The position numbers were made by a program, and so were the translations under genes. Shown piece after piece: positions 36,112-49,401 of a DNA stretch of 64,000 nt (the first letter of the stretch is position 1; each line of letters opens with the position of its first letter). The stretch covers positions 620,001-684,000 of the forward strand of contig JAIWND010000014.1 in NCBI GenBank assembly GCA_025330725.1, written 5' to 3'. The notes under the pieces were generated by a model. That model made no database searches. It was not told where the DNA came from and was given only the letters and a program-made list of their open reading frames with translations. Origin of the DNA: Chlamydoabsidia padenii (lineage: Eukaryota > Mucoromycota > Mucoromycetes > Mucorales > Cunninghamellaceae).

Positions 36112-39100
36112 ATGGGCGCTCAACAAAGTAAACCAAAACGACGTCAAGAACTTGAAAATCCAGCCCAATTTACAACTAAAACTTCACCCTCACCAACAGT
36201 AACAAAACAATCGTCTTTTATCATGCCATTGTCAACAACTCCATCATCAAAAGAACAATCAACATCGACTCTTAAAACAACACCAACAACAAGTAAAAGT
36301 GACACTATTGACAACAACAACAACGTAGATAGTGGATTGCATCGTTTTGTGGAACAAGATTCAATAAATTTACATGTTTATTTGGATCAACACACGGTGA
36401 CCGATCTATTTGTTGATGGTGATACTGACGACATTCCTGACTTTTACGATGTAGATTCTACCATCTCTTCTCAACACTCTGCTCTCTTTTCGACACTCTC
36501 ATCTGTCGCATCGTCTTCTGCATCATCCATCTCTTCCATTCATCATGACGACAAGTCTCCCTCTATATTACTACGGCAATCATCTGATCCGACTCGACTT
36601 CCACTATCCGCAGTCTTTGGTAGGGAGGAGAGTTATAGTGACAGATCAAATCTTCAACAAAATCGACAACGAAAATCGACAAAACAACAGCGGGATTATT
36701 ATCAACGACAAAACTTGATTGATTCTATCCAGTTGGCTTCTTTTGATGATCTGATGGTACTGGCGGAACAAAACGATCGTGTGGAATTGTCATATTGTGT
36801 CGCTGTCTGTTATTATCGTGGCTGGTTTAATACAAAGGTGGATTTAATCAAGGCCTTTCATTGGTTTAAACGGGCTGCTGCGCTTGGAACTCGATATCAA
36901 AATCAAGAAAAGAACAAGATCTCTGTGGTGGACAACAACATTGATGATGATTACAAGGTGAATATACTTCCTTTGGTAGCTTTGGCACAATATCGTACTG
37001 GCAAGATGTTATTACAAAACATTGACAACACTATCAACAATAACAAGGATGCATGGTACTATCTTGATTTGGCAGCAAACAATGGCAATAATCGTGCGGA
37101 GTATCTGGTGGGATGGAAGGCTGAAAAACTCGAAAACAATCCTCAAAAGGCTTTTGACTGGTATCTCTCCTCTTGTCGTCATGGGTTGGTGGAAGCTCAA
37201 ACTGCGCTAGGTTGTCTGCTGATCAATCATGCCACTGCTGATACAATGGCTTTGGATGGTCTTTCTATATCTGGTGTGTCCTCCTCGGTTATGTCGCGCG
37301 ATCAACAAGCTTTATGTCTCCTGGAAGGTGCAGCGGATAAGGTAAATTGACTTTTGAAACATTCAGTATATTTTGCCGCGCAATACAGAAAAAAAAAAAA
37401 AAGAAGCACGTGGTAGGGGGAAAGGGGGAAAGAGGTGGAAGAGTTGATGTTGCCTTGACCTTGTGACCCTCCTCTTTCTTCTCCTTTGACCACTCCTTCT
37501 TCGGGGGGGGGAGTGCAAATCTACTGTATCATTAACTTTTTTTTTTTTTACTATTACTTAGAACAATCTGACTGCTTTGTTACAGCTGGGCTCACTTTAC
37601 GCTGAAGGTCATCAAGTCAAGAAAAATGTGGCGCAAGCTATTGTGTATTACAAGAAGGCATCTGCTTTGGTGGACCTCGATAATCCAAATTACCAAGTCA
37701 TACATTATCTTCTTGGGCGTGAATACCGCTATTTGGATGGGGATCGGGCATTTGACTCATCATTGGTGGTTTCTGAAGATGGTACGACACACTGTCATCA
37801 ATTGGCTCTCCATCATTTCAAATTGGCATGCACTCCCTCTTCTGGTCATATCACTACTCGACAACACCAATCTGGCTATGTCTTGGCTCAACGTGCTTTG
37901 GCTCACATGTATTATATCGACACCAACAAAGATCCTGCCATCCGACTCAAGCATAAACGACTAGCACATGATCTCTTTAAAAAAGCGGCGATTCAAAATG
38001 ATATCACCGCCATGGGCTTCTTGGGTGAACAATATGAACGTGGCAGTGGCTGTACTCAAGATCTGGAAATGGCAATACATTACTACCGGGCTTCCATGAA
38101 TGCTGGCTCTTTGGTTGGCGAATTGGCTTTGGCGTTACTACTACATCAAATGGAAAGGTATCAAGAAGCCTTGGCTCATTTTACCCGGTTGGCGAAATCT
38201 ACCTCCAAAAAACCCTATGGCGCCAATGGTGATCGATCCTCTTATCAAAAGGTGCTAGAACATGATATTGCTCGGGTAAAATGTCGCTCCAAGTTTATGG
38301 TGGCAAGATATCGACAAAATGGATGGGGCGGCTGCATGAAGGATCCATTGACAGCATTTAACGACTTTGTACTGCTGGCTAATGTGGATGGATATGAACA
38401 TGCTTACTATTGGGTGGCGATGGGATACAAAAACGGCATTTCTGTGGAATCGTCACCGACCACAACAACAGCACCGAACAACGGGGATGGCAAAAGGAAT
38501 AAAAAGAAGAATGACCCTCGTCAGCTGGATGGTGGAATGATTACAGCACCAACAACTTTATGGGTGGTACAACCTGACCTGATGCTCGCCTTTGAGTACT
38601 TTGAAAAAGCGGCAACACTCTGTAATGATCAAGAGGCGCAAATGGAAATGGCAAAGCTGTGCTCGAATGGATTCAAATATACTGTGCGTACCAGCGGTGG
38701 TGACATCCTTACCAAAACTTACAAGGACCGGGCAGGAGCATTGAAATGGTATCAAATGGCGGCACAACAACATGGGAACGCATTGGCTTACTACTGTGCA
38801 GGAATATATTATGCAAAAGGTTTGGCTCCTCTACAACACAAGGACTTGGACAAGGCATTCTCTTACTATGAAGCTTCGGCAAAACAAGGATACACTTTGG
38901 CAATGGTCCAATTGGCTCAACTTATTATACAGGAAACAGCTTTGTCTTCTTCGGTGTCACTTGGCAATAAACACCTCATGATAAATGACAATGGTGGTGA
39001 CAATGATCATGCTGTCATTGGAAACAACAACGATACCCTTGACAACACTAATGCACAACAACGTTACAAGATGGCTTTTGATTGGTTGACATCCGCGGCT

Positions 39101-42100
39101 GAAAAACAGGATCCTGCTGCTTATCGTGAATTGGCGCACATGTATGAAAAAGGTTACTATCCTCATCATAACTTATCCGAAAAGGTGCGTTATCAGCAAG
39201 GCTTCACACTTCTTGGTCACCCTCTTCTTATGAATGATGCTCAAGCTTGGTGTGCCAAATCAAGATACTACGAAAATGGCTGGTTTGTGGATCAAGATCT
39301 GGATAGATCTGTTCACTGTTTGGAGCAATCGGTCAAACTCAATTACGTCAAGTAAGTAACACAAACAAATGTATTTATAAATAAAGTTTACATACCTAAC
39401 TCTCTTTTTTTTTTTTTTTCCTAAGGGCCGAGCTTTATATTGCTGAACTCTATCAACGGAATGGACAACGTGCTCTCGCTTTGGCCAAATACAATGATAT
39501 TATCAAGAAATACCCACTTCGATCTCAAGTTGGATGGTTTGCTCGTCTCGATAGGTCTCGAATGGTGGTCAAGTCAAGTGACGGTACTTCTCAGGCTGAA
39601 CAACATCAAGTCTTGGGTTGGCTGCATGATATGGCTGATCAAAATGCAGGTGAAGCATCGATTGAGCCTTTACTTTTGTTAGGTAAGTTGGTGAAAAAGG
39701 GGGTGGCGTAGCTTTACTGACTTTTTTCTTTCACTACTATTAGCAATGTGCTACGAACTTGGTATTGGTACACCTCAAAATATTACCGAAGCAAAGCAAA
39801 TATATGAAAAGGCCATCAACATCGATACCACAAAAATACATTGGTCACAACAAGACGCGTGTTTTCGCCTGGCAAAACTTTGTGTCGATCAACAATTATA
39901 CGATGCCGCCTTTGGCTATTTCATGCAACTAAAATTGAAACTCAGCTGCATGAATCATCACTCACCAGAAACCAGGCGCCAAGCTAGACAAGTCCGATAC
40001 TATTTAGGTACGTACTTACATATACAAAAAAGAAAAAAAAAGAGAGACGATACTCACCACTGTCTTCTCTTTCAGGCTATCTGATTATTAATGGGTATGG
40101 CACAGCTCGAAACGAACAAGAAGGCATCGAGTGGTTAACACAAGCAGCGGATGAAGGTGATGGAGACGCTTGTTACACACTTGGCAAACTCTACTTGGAC
40201 AACAAACAGCATGACGATGATGAAAATGTACAGCAAGCAACAAAGCGATTCGATCAAGGTGTCTCCGCTAGCCATCCTGGGTGTATGCGTGAATTGGCAT
40301 TGATTATACAACAAGAGCACCAAGCGGATAAAGACTGGGATGGTATAGAAACTTACGAATTGCTGGAACGGGCACAGCGTCTTGGTGATGTCGAAGCACT
40401 AGTACGATTGGCAGTAGCTGTGCAGTATGGACTTGGGACAACAATTAAAAAGGGCAACATTACAATGGCACTGGGGTGGTATCGTACAGCGGCACAACTA
40501 GGGCATCCCAAAGCAGCGGTTTATGCAGCAGTGGCTTTCCACGAACTCCAGCAGCATGAATTGGCAGTCGAATGGTTCCAGATGCAACCTGATAGTCTCG
40601 TGGCAAAAGTATGGCTCGCCTTTTATCGACTCAAGGGTGTGGGTGGTCTGATATTGGATCCTGTCAAAGCCTTTGATCAATTGCAACAAGTGGTGACAAC
40701 ATATGAGTTCGACAAACAGCGCGATGTCGGGGATCGAAATGCATTGGGCCTGGCGTACTTTTTGGTGGGAAGGTGCTTTGAAGAAGGTGAAGGCACAGCT
40801 CAGGATCATATACAAGCAATGATATACTATGATTTGGCACGACAACGAACTCAAGATGTGGAAGCAACTTATCGACTTGGTATACTGCTCTTCCAACGAC
40901 AATCGGAACCTGGTAGACATGACAGCATTATCGATCAGCAACAACGGGCCTTTGAATGCTTTGACGCTGCTGCCTCTAAAGGAAATCTCGAAGCAAAGTA
41001 CATGGTTGGGGTTTATCATGCTCGTGGTCTCGGGGGTATGGTTCCAGATAAAGCAGCTGCTCATATACATCTACAACGGGCGATTCGCGACGGACACACT
41101 CGGGCAATCCTGGAACTGGGGCATGTGCTTTGGTCAGCAAAAAACTACACGGAGGCAATCGATCAATTCAAAAAGGCAGCGGAGCTCAAGATACCTGAAG
41201 CTTCCTATCATTTGGGTCGATTATATCATGAGGGTGTACGGGATCGATCATCTGGAAGATCTGGTGGTGGTGATAGCGGCGGCGACAATAAAGGTGCTTC
41301 TTCTGTTGGCCAATACGCTATGATCATTCCTCAAGATTATCATCAGGCATTTTTTTACTTTATGAAAGCTGCTAAACAAGCGCATCCTTTGGCAAACATG
41401 ATGGTGGGCATATATTATCAAGAAGGTTACGATGCGGCCTTCCATCCTATTGACTTTACGGAGGCATTGCATTATTACAACTTGGCCTACGAATATCAAG
41501 GTGGACATGTGGTGGAACTGGCAATTGCAAAGCTGCTTCATACTATGGCTGAACAAGAAAACGATGTAAATCAAGCAAACAAGTACCATCAGATGGCTCT
41601 CCATTGGTTTTTACGAGCAAGCCCTATCAAGGAAGTTCCATCGCAAGCAACAAACGACACGAATAACGATAACAGTAACACGGATCAATTATATCAACCT
41701 GATGACTTGACCGAGCAGCGCTTATACGAAGCCCAAATGATGGTGGCGTTTTATTACTTGAATGGGTGGGGCGGTATTGAGAAGAACTGCACGCTTGGAT
41801 TTAACCTTTTATTGGATGCCGCCAATAATGGAGCTTCGGATGCGTTTATGGATGTGGCTCGGTGTTATGAGAATGGCATTGGCGTGGACGCAGACAAGGC
41901 ACAAGCGTATCAATACTGGTCTTTTGCTGCTGACATGAATCTTGTGGAGGCCATGGATCGAATCAGTGTCTATTATCGCGAAGGATGGGGTGGATTGGAA
42001 ATGGATCAAGCAGCTGCCGACGCATGGGAATCCAAGGCTACCATTTTACGAAATGGGGACTCGGATCGTGATTCTAGCGTCTACACCACAACATCAACAT

Positions 42101-42111
42101 CGACATACTAA
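36112..42111 (+). CDS. Giant Sel1-repeat protein with N-myristoylation signal
   Basis: Five exons (36112-37341, 37562-39351, 39426-39682, 39744-40007, 40076-42111) give 1858 residues with all phases matching. The start MGAQQSKPKRR fits an N-myristoylation signal (Gly2, Ser6, basic residues), which is why I chose it over an upstream ATG at 36079. Residues ~10-190 are Ser/Thr-rich and disordered. From about residue 215 to the end, Sel1-like helix pairs recur (AFHWFKRAAALG, AMIYYDLARQRT, AFDWLTSAAEKQDPAAYRELAHMYEKG, AMALGWYRTAAQLGHPKAAVYAAVAF); there are probably more than 20. Sel1 repeats are protein-protein scaffolds; yeast Skt5/Chs4, which activates chitin synthase, is one fungal example, but orthology is not shown. 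The partners of this protein are unknown. Confidence 0.85.
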
Positions 42112-43459
42112 TTCTAACCAACACCCTCTCTCTCTCTCTACTTTATGGTTATGTGGCGCAAACGTTTTACTATTGTACATTATATATCTATTTAATTGCT
42201 TACTTATTTAAAATACCCTATTTTTATTTATGCTTTATTATTATATCCCCATCTTTATTGATTCCCCGTTAGATAGTATTGGTAGGCATTTCGCTGATCT
42301 CACTCACTACCTATTCTTTTTAGTCTGTATATTACTCTATTGTAGTTTAGTTGTTTTTTATTATTTGATACAATCTATGTTATTCGTTTTAATCTCACAT
42401 AGGTTTATTAACATGTTTAAATAAAATCCAAGGTTAAAACTTTATTGATATGAGCTTGGGTGAATGGAATAAAGGGACATGACGGGATCTAACATCTAAC
42501 GCGGAATTTCAAATGCATGAAAAAACTTCAAGTCCCGCCTATCAGGATTGACTTTGAAAAGAAAAAAAAAAGTTGACCTCTGTGTATGCTGCTCCTCAAG
42601 GGTAATTTTAAGATTGGCCATCTTGGCCTTTTACATTGGTCTCACATCCAAAATTGATAAACGCAAGCTCATAAAAAATCTCACCCCCCCCCTTTTTTTT
42701 GATGGGAGTATTCTGGAAAATGCTAAGCGCACGGAATTCTGGACGAGCACCACTACTCGCTCCATTGTCAACGGATGCTAATGATTAAAGTGGCGATGTG
42801 GATACTATTGCATATTTCCAGCATACTTTACCGCAAAAGCCAAGCACCAAAGCCCTTGTGTCGGTCAGCCTAGGCTTACTAAGACTTTTATCTGTCATTT
42901 GTAAGAAGAAGAAAAGAGGGAGCCGACTTTCGTTTTTAAACCCCGTTCGCCTCTACTAAGATTCAGAAGGGCACTGCTGGCTCAACGGTGAACAGATGCT
43001 AATGATTAAAGTGGTGCTGTGGACACTATAGCATATTTCCAACATAGGTCACCGGAAAAGCCAAGCACCAAGACCTCTGTGTCAGTCTGCCCAAGCTTGC
43101 AATGACCTTTACCTGTCCTTTGCGACGAAGAATAGTTTATTTTTCTATGATAGACAAAAGGAAACTTCAAACGCCGAACACAAAAATTCCGTGTGCCTTG
43201 CAATTCCCAGTATTCTGAGGTTGGTGGATCACAGTTTCCTTTTGCAGGGTTTTGATAATGGCCTGAAGAGACCTGTAATTTTATTGATGAATAAGAGCAT
43301 AGAGATAAAATGACAAGTAGACAATAAGTAGGTAAGTAATACTAATAAATATATGTAAGTAAGTAAAAGAGGGTAGAAGAAAAAAAAAAAAAGTGCGACA
43401 CATAAAACTACAGTATTACAAGCATTGATACAATAATAAGGGGAAGAAGAGGATCTATT
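42112..43459. other. Intergenic with a duplicated segment
   Basis: Tail-to-tail spacer between the Sel1 gene and a minus-strand surface-protein gene. AATAAA at about 42420. Motif TTCAAGTCCCGCC at 42527-42539 and TTTAAACCCCG near 42936. The main content is the direct repeat listed separately. No complete gene was resolved. Confidence 0.55.
42774..43140 (-). repeat. Two direct copies (~140 bp, offset 221 bp) with a shared minus-strand reading frame
   Basis: Copy A starts at about 42774 and copy B at about 42995; both begin GATGCTAATGATTAAAGTGG. By eye they are roughly 75-80% identical. In the minus-strand frame both encode TDT..(A/V)LVLGF.G..CWKYAIVST.PL and then stop at the same place, although codons differ. 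This suggests duplicated 3' ends of a coding sequence, perhaps from a mobile or decayed gene. No family recognised. Confidence 0.7.
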
Positions 43460-44565
43460 CTAACGATTAGCAGCATCAGGTTTGTGAATGTCAGGAGAGC
43501 CACCGGGAGGAGGAGGAGGAAGAGGATGGTTCATCAACGAAGGTGATCCGTCTTGTTGAGGATGATAGATCTGTTGTGGTTGATGTTGCTGTGGAGGAGG
43601 CATGGCTTCATACCCAGTATGAATCGGTTGACCAGTAGCACCATCATAGTAATACCCATTTTCGTCATAATAGTTTCCGTTTGCATCGTAGCCATCTTGA
43701 GGATAATAATAACCACCATCATGATATTGGTCATAACCTTGTTGTTGATATTGCTTGGAACCGTCATTGTAATAATTACCTGGATCGTTCATTCGAGGAA
43801 TCGTGGGTGAGACAGCACCAGCACCACTAGCTAACACCGTCGATCCGCCTAACGTATTTGGTGAGAGAGGGGCAGCAGGAGCACGATGATGAGGAAAGTC
43901 TCGTTCAGCCAATCCAAAGTCTTCAAAATTAGCCTTGCGTTGATTCGTTTTACTAGTACATCCACCTCGACGATTAATCCAGGCTAACAAACCACCAATC
44001 AGAGCAAGACCAACTAATCAAAGAGGAGTAAAAAAAAAAAAAAAAAAAAAAGTGGGTGACAGGATCATATATATATATGTGTGTGTGTATAGAGTAACTT
44101 ACCAACCCCACCAACGACAGCTCCAACAATAGTAGGTATATTATTTTCGGGTGGAGAAGGCCCGTTACTTGAAGAGGGGGAAGCAGTAGAGGTAGAGGAA
44201 GAAGAGGAAGAAGAAGAAGAAGAAGAGGAGGAGGAAGAAGAGATAGTGGAGGAAGAAGAGGGGATGGTTGAAGAAGGTGGAGTGGAAGAAGAAGGAATAG
44301 AAGAGGAGCTGGAGATGACAGAAGAGCTTGAAGAAATAGGAATTATGGGTGTGAAGGAAGAAGATGGTGAAGGAGAAGGGGAAGGACTAGGTGAAGGTGA
44401 AGGCGATGGTGAAGGACTAGGTGAAGGTGATGGAGTAGGAGTAGGTTTGGTGGTTGGATCCGAAGGAGTAGTGATAGTAGGTACCACTTGTGAGTTGACC
44501 CCATGAGACAAGAGTTGGATCGACAAGTAAATGGCGACGATCAAGAATAAAGTGGGTGATCGCAT
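43460..44565 (-). CDS. Single-pass surface protein with Ser/Pro-rich ectodomain (sensor-like)
   Basis: Exons 44565-44103 and 44013-43460 give 338 residues. A signal peptide (residues 1-25, LFLIVAIYLSIQLLSHG) is followed by a Thr/Pro/Ser-rich ectodomain with (SP)n and poly-Ser runs, likely heavily O-mannosylated. A transmembrane helix at about residues 146-170 (IPTIVGAVVGGVG...LALIGGLLAWINRR) comes next, then a cytoplasmic tail rich in Tyr, Asp, Gly and Gln (YYPQDGYDANGNYYDENG) ending in a poly-Pro stretch. The layout matches fungal Mid2/Wsc-type wall-stress sensors, but no cysteine-rich WSC domain is present, so only the architecture is claimed. CGGGATTTCAA lies about 195 bp upstream. Confidence 0.75.
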
Positions 44566-45506
44566 GACGTTGGTGCGATTTCAAGTGACAATGTCGTTAA
44601 TGTTATGTAGCAATGGAAAAGGAAGAGATATATATTAAACAAGTAAAGATAAACGAAAAGAAAGAGAAGAAAAAGACGAGAATCCAATTGGGCCCCTTTT
44701 TTATTTTTAGTGACACCTAGAAAAAGTTTAAATTCTCTCACACCCAATTCCTTACTGTCGGGATTTCAATTTAATTTCCTCAACCACCATGCATAGGAAT
44801 AAGCTTGGCAAGCAAAGATCGAAACGATCTTACCTAATTGATGGTGAATTCCATTTTCTATATTCGTATAATATATTTATGAAAGCAATTTGATGAAACA
44901 AGTAGACTAAATATGTAGTTGAAATCAAATAGGAATCGACTGACTCTGGGGTTGTTGTACAGTGCAGCTGAGTCCTTGATTTCTATTGAACACTAATGAG
45001 ACACAAGAAAGTCGTATCCCTACCCAATTTATACATTTGTATTTTTGTATTTATACTTTATTGTCATTTTCAGGTCAAACGTCACTGGACTAGACGTCAG
45101 GGAAATATACTTGGATTGTCAAGTCCGCAAGTCCAAAAGAAAAAAAAAAAGAGATATGAAGATCCACAATCACAACGCATAGGCATCATAATTTCTATAA
45201 AGACCCACAGGATATTTTATTAAGGCAACAAAGTAATCAAATTAATTTAATCTACAATCAATTAAAGATTTATACTAATCTAGAGGTACGATTTCCCGCA
45301 CAGAGTTTTATTCAGCCATCTACGCCAATTCAGCTAGATTCCATCCCAGTCATCTCATTTTGTCCTTGATGCATTAAAACAGGACAATATGAGTTTTCCT
45401 TGTCTTATATCAGCCAGCAAACTAAAGTCCTAGGCATAAAAAAAAAAAAAAAAAAGACCGTACTATCCCTGTTCTTACCGTACCATCATTGCTATCCGTA
45501 ACTTTT

Positions 45507-45719
45507 CTAGTCGTCGTCAGTTCCCAGATCGGCTTTGACCATACGCTATGATAATTAAAGTAAACATGGGTTAATATACATGGAATATACCTTGTAAAGC
45601 TACCTTACCTTTAGATTATTGTTGGTACCTATCTATGTTAACTTTTAATCCCTTACCATGAGCCCTAGTACTTCTTGAGTTTCCTTCCGTTTCTGAAATT
45701 GCTGTTGCTTTTGCTGTTG
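45507..45719 (-). CDS. C-terminal exons of an unrecognised gene or gene fragment
   Basis: Exon 45719-45657 (QQQKQQQFQKRKETQEVLGLM) and exon 45545-45507 (RMVKADLGTDDD, stop) join in phase 0 across GTAAGG...AATTATCATAG. Upstream the same frame runs into TAG after a further glutamine-coding stretch, and no ATG was found in a joinable exon. It may be a truncated gene or a missed 5' intron. No family named. Confidence 0.35.
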
Positions 45720-46614
45720 CTATTGTTGTGATTGATGACGGATTGATAATAGTGAGGTCTTGTTGGTTGGATTTCAACCCGGGTGAGAAGATTCTGTTGG
45801 ATCTCAAGTTCAAAGCAAGCTAAAAGCTATTGGTTAGATTGTTATCAGTTACTTTAGTTGCGACTATTACTTTAATATTGCCTTTGTTATGATTTGTCAG
45901 ATTTGTTTAAAGGGGCAACAAAGAGTGTGAATTAAATGATGGTAAAGTGTAAAGTAAAGAAAGAAGCAGTGGGAAAAAAAATTGGTTTCAAGAATTTATG
46001 ATGGTAAGATTGAAATGCCGCCATAACTACAGTATGTGCATTCATCCCATTTGAATGCTGGGTTTCTAATTCCGAGGCACACCATCCACTCCTCTGATCG
46101 ATTCGAGCTTTGTGGCAAAAACGATAAAATCTGGAATGAGCAAAACGTTCGGGATTGACTAGTTGGATTATTAAATGGAAGGACTACATAATGCATTCCC
46201 GCGATATGGGGGGGGGCACCTATCTTTCAAGGCAAGTTCGTTTTGCATAAACGTGCTGGAATGATACTAAATTAAATGACCGCCGCTTTTTATTCAGGAA
46301 CACCGTCAATGGTTTTCGCCCACAGCTGTCGTATATCAGAGGGGTAGCGATATATTAGTTCATATCTCTTTTCATATCAAGAGTCAAAGTTATCATACAT
46401 ATGCTCTCGATGATAAGATTGGTGATTGTTATTATTATTGTTACTTTTTTGCACTTTTTGTATATGTAAGAAGAAAAAAAAAAAAACGTTTGTTGGATAC
46501 TGTGGGACAAAAACAGGGGGCCGAAGGGGAAAACCTAATTTGCTGGTTCTACAGGAGTGTGGGTTGAATAAACAAAAGCATGAAAAAGTTGTTGTTCACT
46601 CCTAAAAAAGGAAC

Positions 46615-46626
46615 CGGGATTTGAAA
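46615..46626 (+). promoter_or_regulatory. Promoter motif CGGGATTTGAAA
   Basis: Exact core copy, about 440 bp upstream of the F-box/WD40 start codon, within the presumed promoter region. Confidence 0.4.
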
Positions 46627-47064
46627 CGAACACATCCACTGGCTGGTAGTTGTTCCCCGTTTACTCCAATCTACTCCATCCCTGACAGTTCGGTTCTTGA
46701 CCTTGTTGTTGTTTTTGTTGTTGTTTATCAGATTCTTGTTACAAATGATATCTCAGGCCACACAAGAAAGAAAAAGGTAGAGTTCGTTTTTGGAGGGTTA
46801 TTTTTCATTTTTTCCAAATTCCTATATAAAGGGCGGTCTTTTTTTTTTTTTTTTTTTTTCTTTGGCTCTCTCTCTCTCTCTCTTTTTTTCTTTTTCCTTT
46901 CTCCCTTGGCCTCTCCGTTTATTATTTGGAACAATCTGCTCCTCAAATTCTCTTTGTCTCCCATAACGTAAGAACAGAAATATCACTACTATCCTCTTTC
47001 TTTTTAATGCTTACTTGTTTGGCGAATGTTTGGTTTATCCATCTTTTTAGATTATCTTGTATAA

Positions 47065-48990
47065 ATGAAGAACTCATTATCGAAACGAGATCGCCAAACT
47101 ATTGGATTTCCTAACAATGACGAAGACCTACCTGGGTCACAACATGAACTTGAATCTCGACCTTCTTTAACACCCTTGGGCCGATATACTACCTCCAGAC
47201 GATTTCTGCCTTCTTCACCACTTGATCCTTCCTATCACAACGAACTCAATGCCAACAACAATCACAGTAGCAGTAACCACAATAACTATATCAACAGTAG
47301 CAGCAATAATAGTAACAACAGTAACAATATCAAACCTCAGTTCTTACTAGGCTACGAAATCTCTCCTCAACGTCCGGTGTCAGCGATCAAGAAATCTCGT
47401 AAAGCACAGTCTCAACTCCCTTGGTATCAGCACTATCAACAACAACAACAACAACAACATGAATCTTCCTTGCCTTCTTCTTCTTCTTCTTCTTCACCAA
47501 CATTACCGGCAACCAAGAACAATTCCAGTCAAGCTACTATTGTTAATGGTACTTTACAAGCTTCTTACACAAAAGGTAATGATTTTGTACAACTTGGAAC
47601 AAATGTCCATACTCACCTTTATTTATATCATAGACTTTATCAGCCAACTTCCTTATGAATTAATATGCCAAATACTCAAAGAACTGAATGTATACTCACT
47701 ATTACAACTGGGACGGGTCAATCGGCGGTGGAGGGATATCAGCAGTATCGGTGACGAATGGCGACGGCGTATGGATAAACATGGGTGGACAGTCCGGCTA
47801 CCACTACATTGGCAGAAAATCATCAACTCACCCGACCAGATGCATTGGCAGTACTGGTTCTTACAGCGGTACCGATTATCGGAGCGATGGCGCCTGGGTC
47901 AGGTGACAGCCCACTACCTCTTGGGTCACATGGATAGCGTGTATTGTGTCCAATTTGATGATCGCAAAATTATATCTGGTAGCCGTGATCATACAATCAA
48001 AATTTGGGATGCTCAATCGTATCAATGTGCTCGTACTCTTACTGGTCATGAAGGAAGTGTGCTTTGCTTACAATACAATCAAGACTACTTGGTCTCTGGC
48101 TCTTCTGATTCTACGGTGATAGTGTGGTGTATGCGGACTCTACGACGATTGATGCGAATTAGGGCAAGTCAAGTAAATAAAAAGAAGAATAATTCTGGCT
48201 GGTTTACTCATCTTTATCAGATTTGCATTTTATAGGGTCACACGGCGAAAGTATCAGATGTTTGCTTTAATGATGATTACATTGTCAGTGGATCCAAAGA
48301 CTCGACCATAAGGATATCAGCATTGAAAACAGGTGAATTGATTCGGGTAATTCTTGCCCATGATGGTCCTGTGAATTCGGTCAAGCTCTTCAAGAACAAG
48401 ATTGTGTCTGCTTCTCGGGAAACTATGATCAAAATGTGGGATATCAATACTGGAGAATGTCTGCGACAGTTTACTGGTCATACTCATGGTTTGGCTTGTA
48501 TACAATATGATGGTCAGACTATTGTTAGTGGCGCTAATGATCAAACAATCAAGATATGGAATGCCGAGGTAAAATACAGTACATTATACACCTTTCCCTT
48601 TTCTCATCCCATTAACATTTAATCCTTATATATTATAGACTGGGGAATGCTTAATCACTTGTGAAGGTAATAAAGAATTGATTGACAATATTTATGATAT
48701 ACTTAGTCTTATCATCTTTTTATTGTGTTCTATCTTGATTAGGTCATACTGGATTAGTACGTGCAGTCAGCTTCTCGAAGGACCGCATTGTCAGCTCTGG
48801 ATACGACCAAAGTATTCGAGTATGGGATGCGAAAACTGGAACGTGCCTTTTAAACTTTCAAAGTGGACATTCCAGCTGGATATTTGATGTCAACTTTGAT
48901 GATAAAAGGATTATTAGCTCAAGTCAAGATGGACGGATATTGGTGATGGACTTTGCACAAGGATTGGATACTCGATTTATTTGCCGATAG
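47065..48990 (+). CDS. F-box/WD40-repeat protein (SCF substrate receptor)
   Basis: Five exons (47065-47575, 47634-48172, 48236-48568, 48639-48666, 48743-48990) give 552 residues. Residues 1-170 are disordered with Asn, Ser and Gln runs. An F-box follows at about 172-215 (FISQLPYELICQILKELNVYSLLQLGRVNRRWRDI), then about seven WD40 repeats with clear GH...W(D/N) pairs (LGHMDSVYCVQFDDRKIISGSRDHTIKIWDA; LTGHEGSVLCLQY; FTGHTHGLACIQYDGQTIVSGANDQTIKIWNAE). This is the Cdc4/Met30/FBXW layout: the propeller binds phosphorylated substrates and the F-box binds Skp1. The exact orthologue is not clear. One exon is only 28 nt. The leader contains CT-rich DNA and the stop TAG is at 48988-48990. Confidence 0.9.
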
Positions 48991-49401
48991 TCTCTCTTCT
49001 ATTACCGGACTCTTTTGTATCAATACTCTCTAATGGATTACATATATAGCTTTTTTATATCATTCTTTTTTTTTTTTATTATCTAGTCTAAATTCATCCC
49101 CTTTGTCTTTGCTTTACCCGATTCTTATATATATACATATATATACCTACTACTGTCATTCTGTTTATATACACTTTGTTTATCTACATATTTATTCATT
49201 TTGTATTGATTACTACATCAAGGTGAAATGGGGTCGATCTGATCTTACGAAATGATTTGGTCCCTGAAACCGCGTAAATAAAACATTTGCTTTATATCAT
49301 CTTTCTTTGATCCTTGAATTTTTAATCCCCGCTTATTTTTGAAAAAGGGCGATCCTGTTTTTTTTTTTTTTTTTTTTTTTTCCTTCCTCTCTTCCTCCGC
49401 T
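48991..49401. other. Intergenic between F-box/WD40 and GPI2
   Basis: AT-rich, with ATATAT tracts near 49128-49145 and AATAAA at about 49276. TTAATCCCCGC (49322-49332) is a reverse-complement motif copy about 75 bp before the GPI2 start, then a 23-T run. No gene seen. Confidence 0.6.

Larger units (their letters stand above)
44566..47064. other. 2.5 kb intergenic region, mostly empty
   Basis: AT-rich, with A-runs and one set of minus-strand exon-like stretches (45507-45719, listed separately). Motif copies are CGGGATTTCAA at 44759-44769 and CGGGATTTGAAA at 46615-46626; the latter is about 440 bp upstream of the F-box/WD40 start and is followed by long CT-rich DNA that reads as a leader. Confidence 0.5.
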
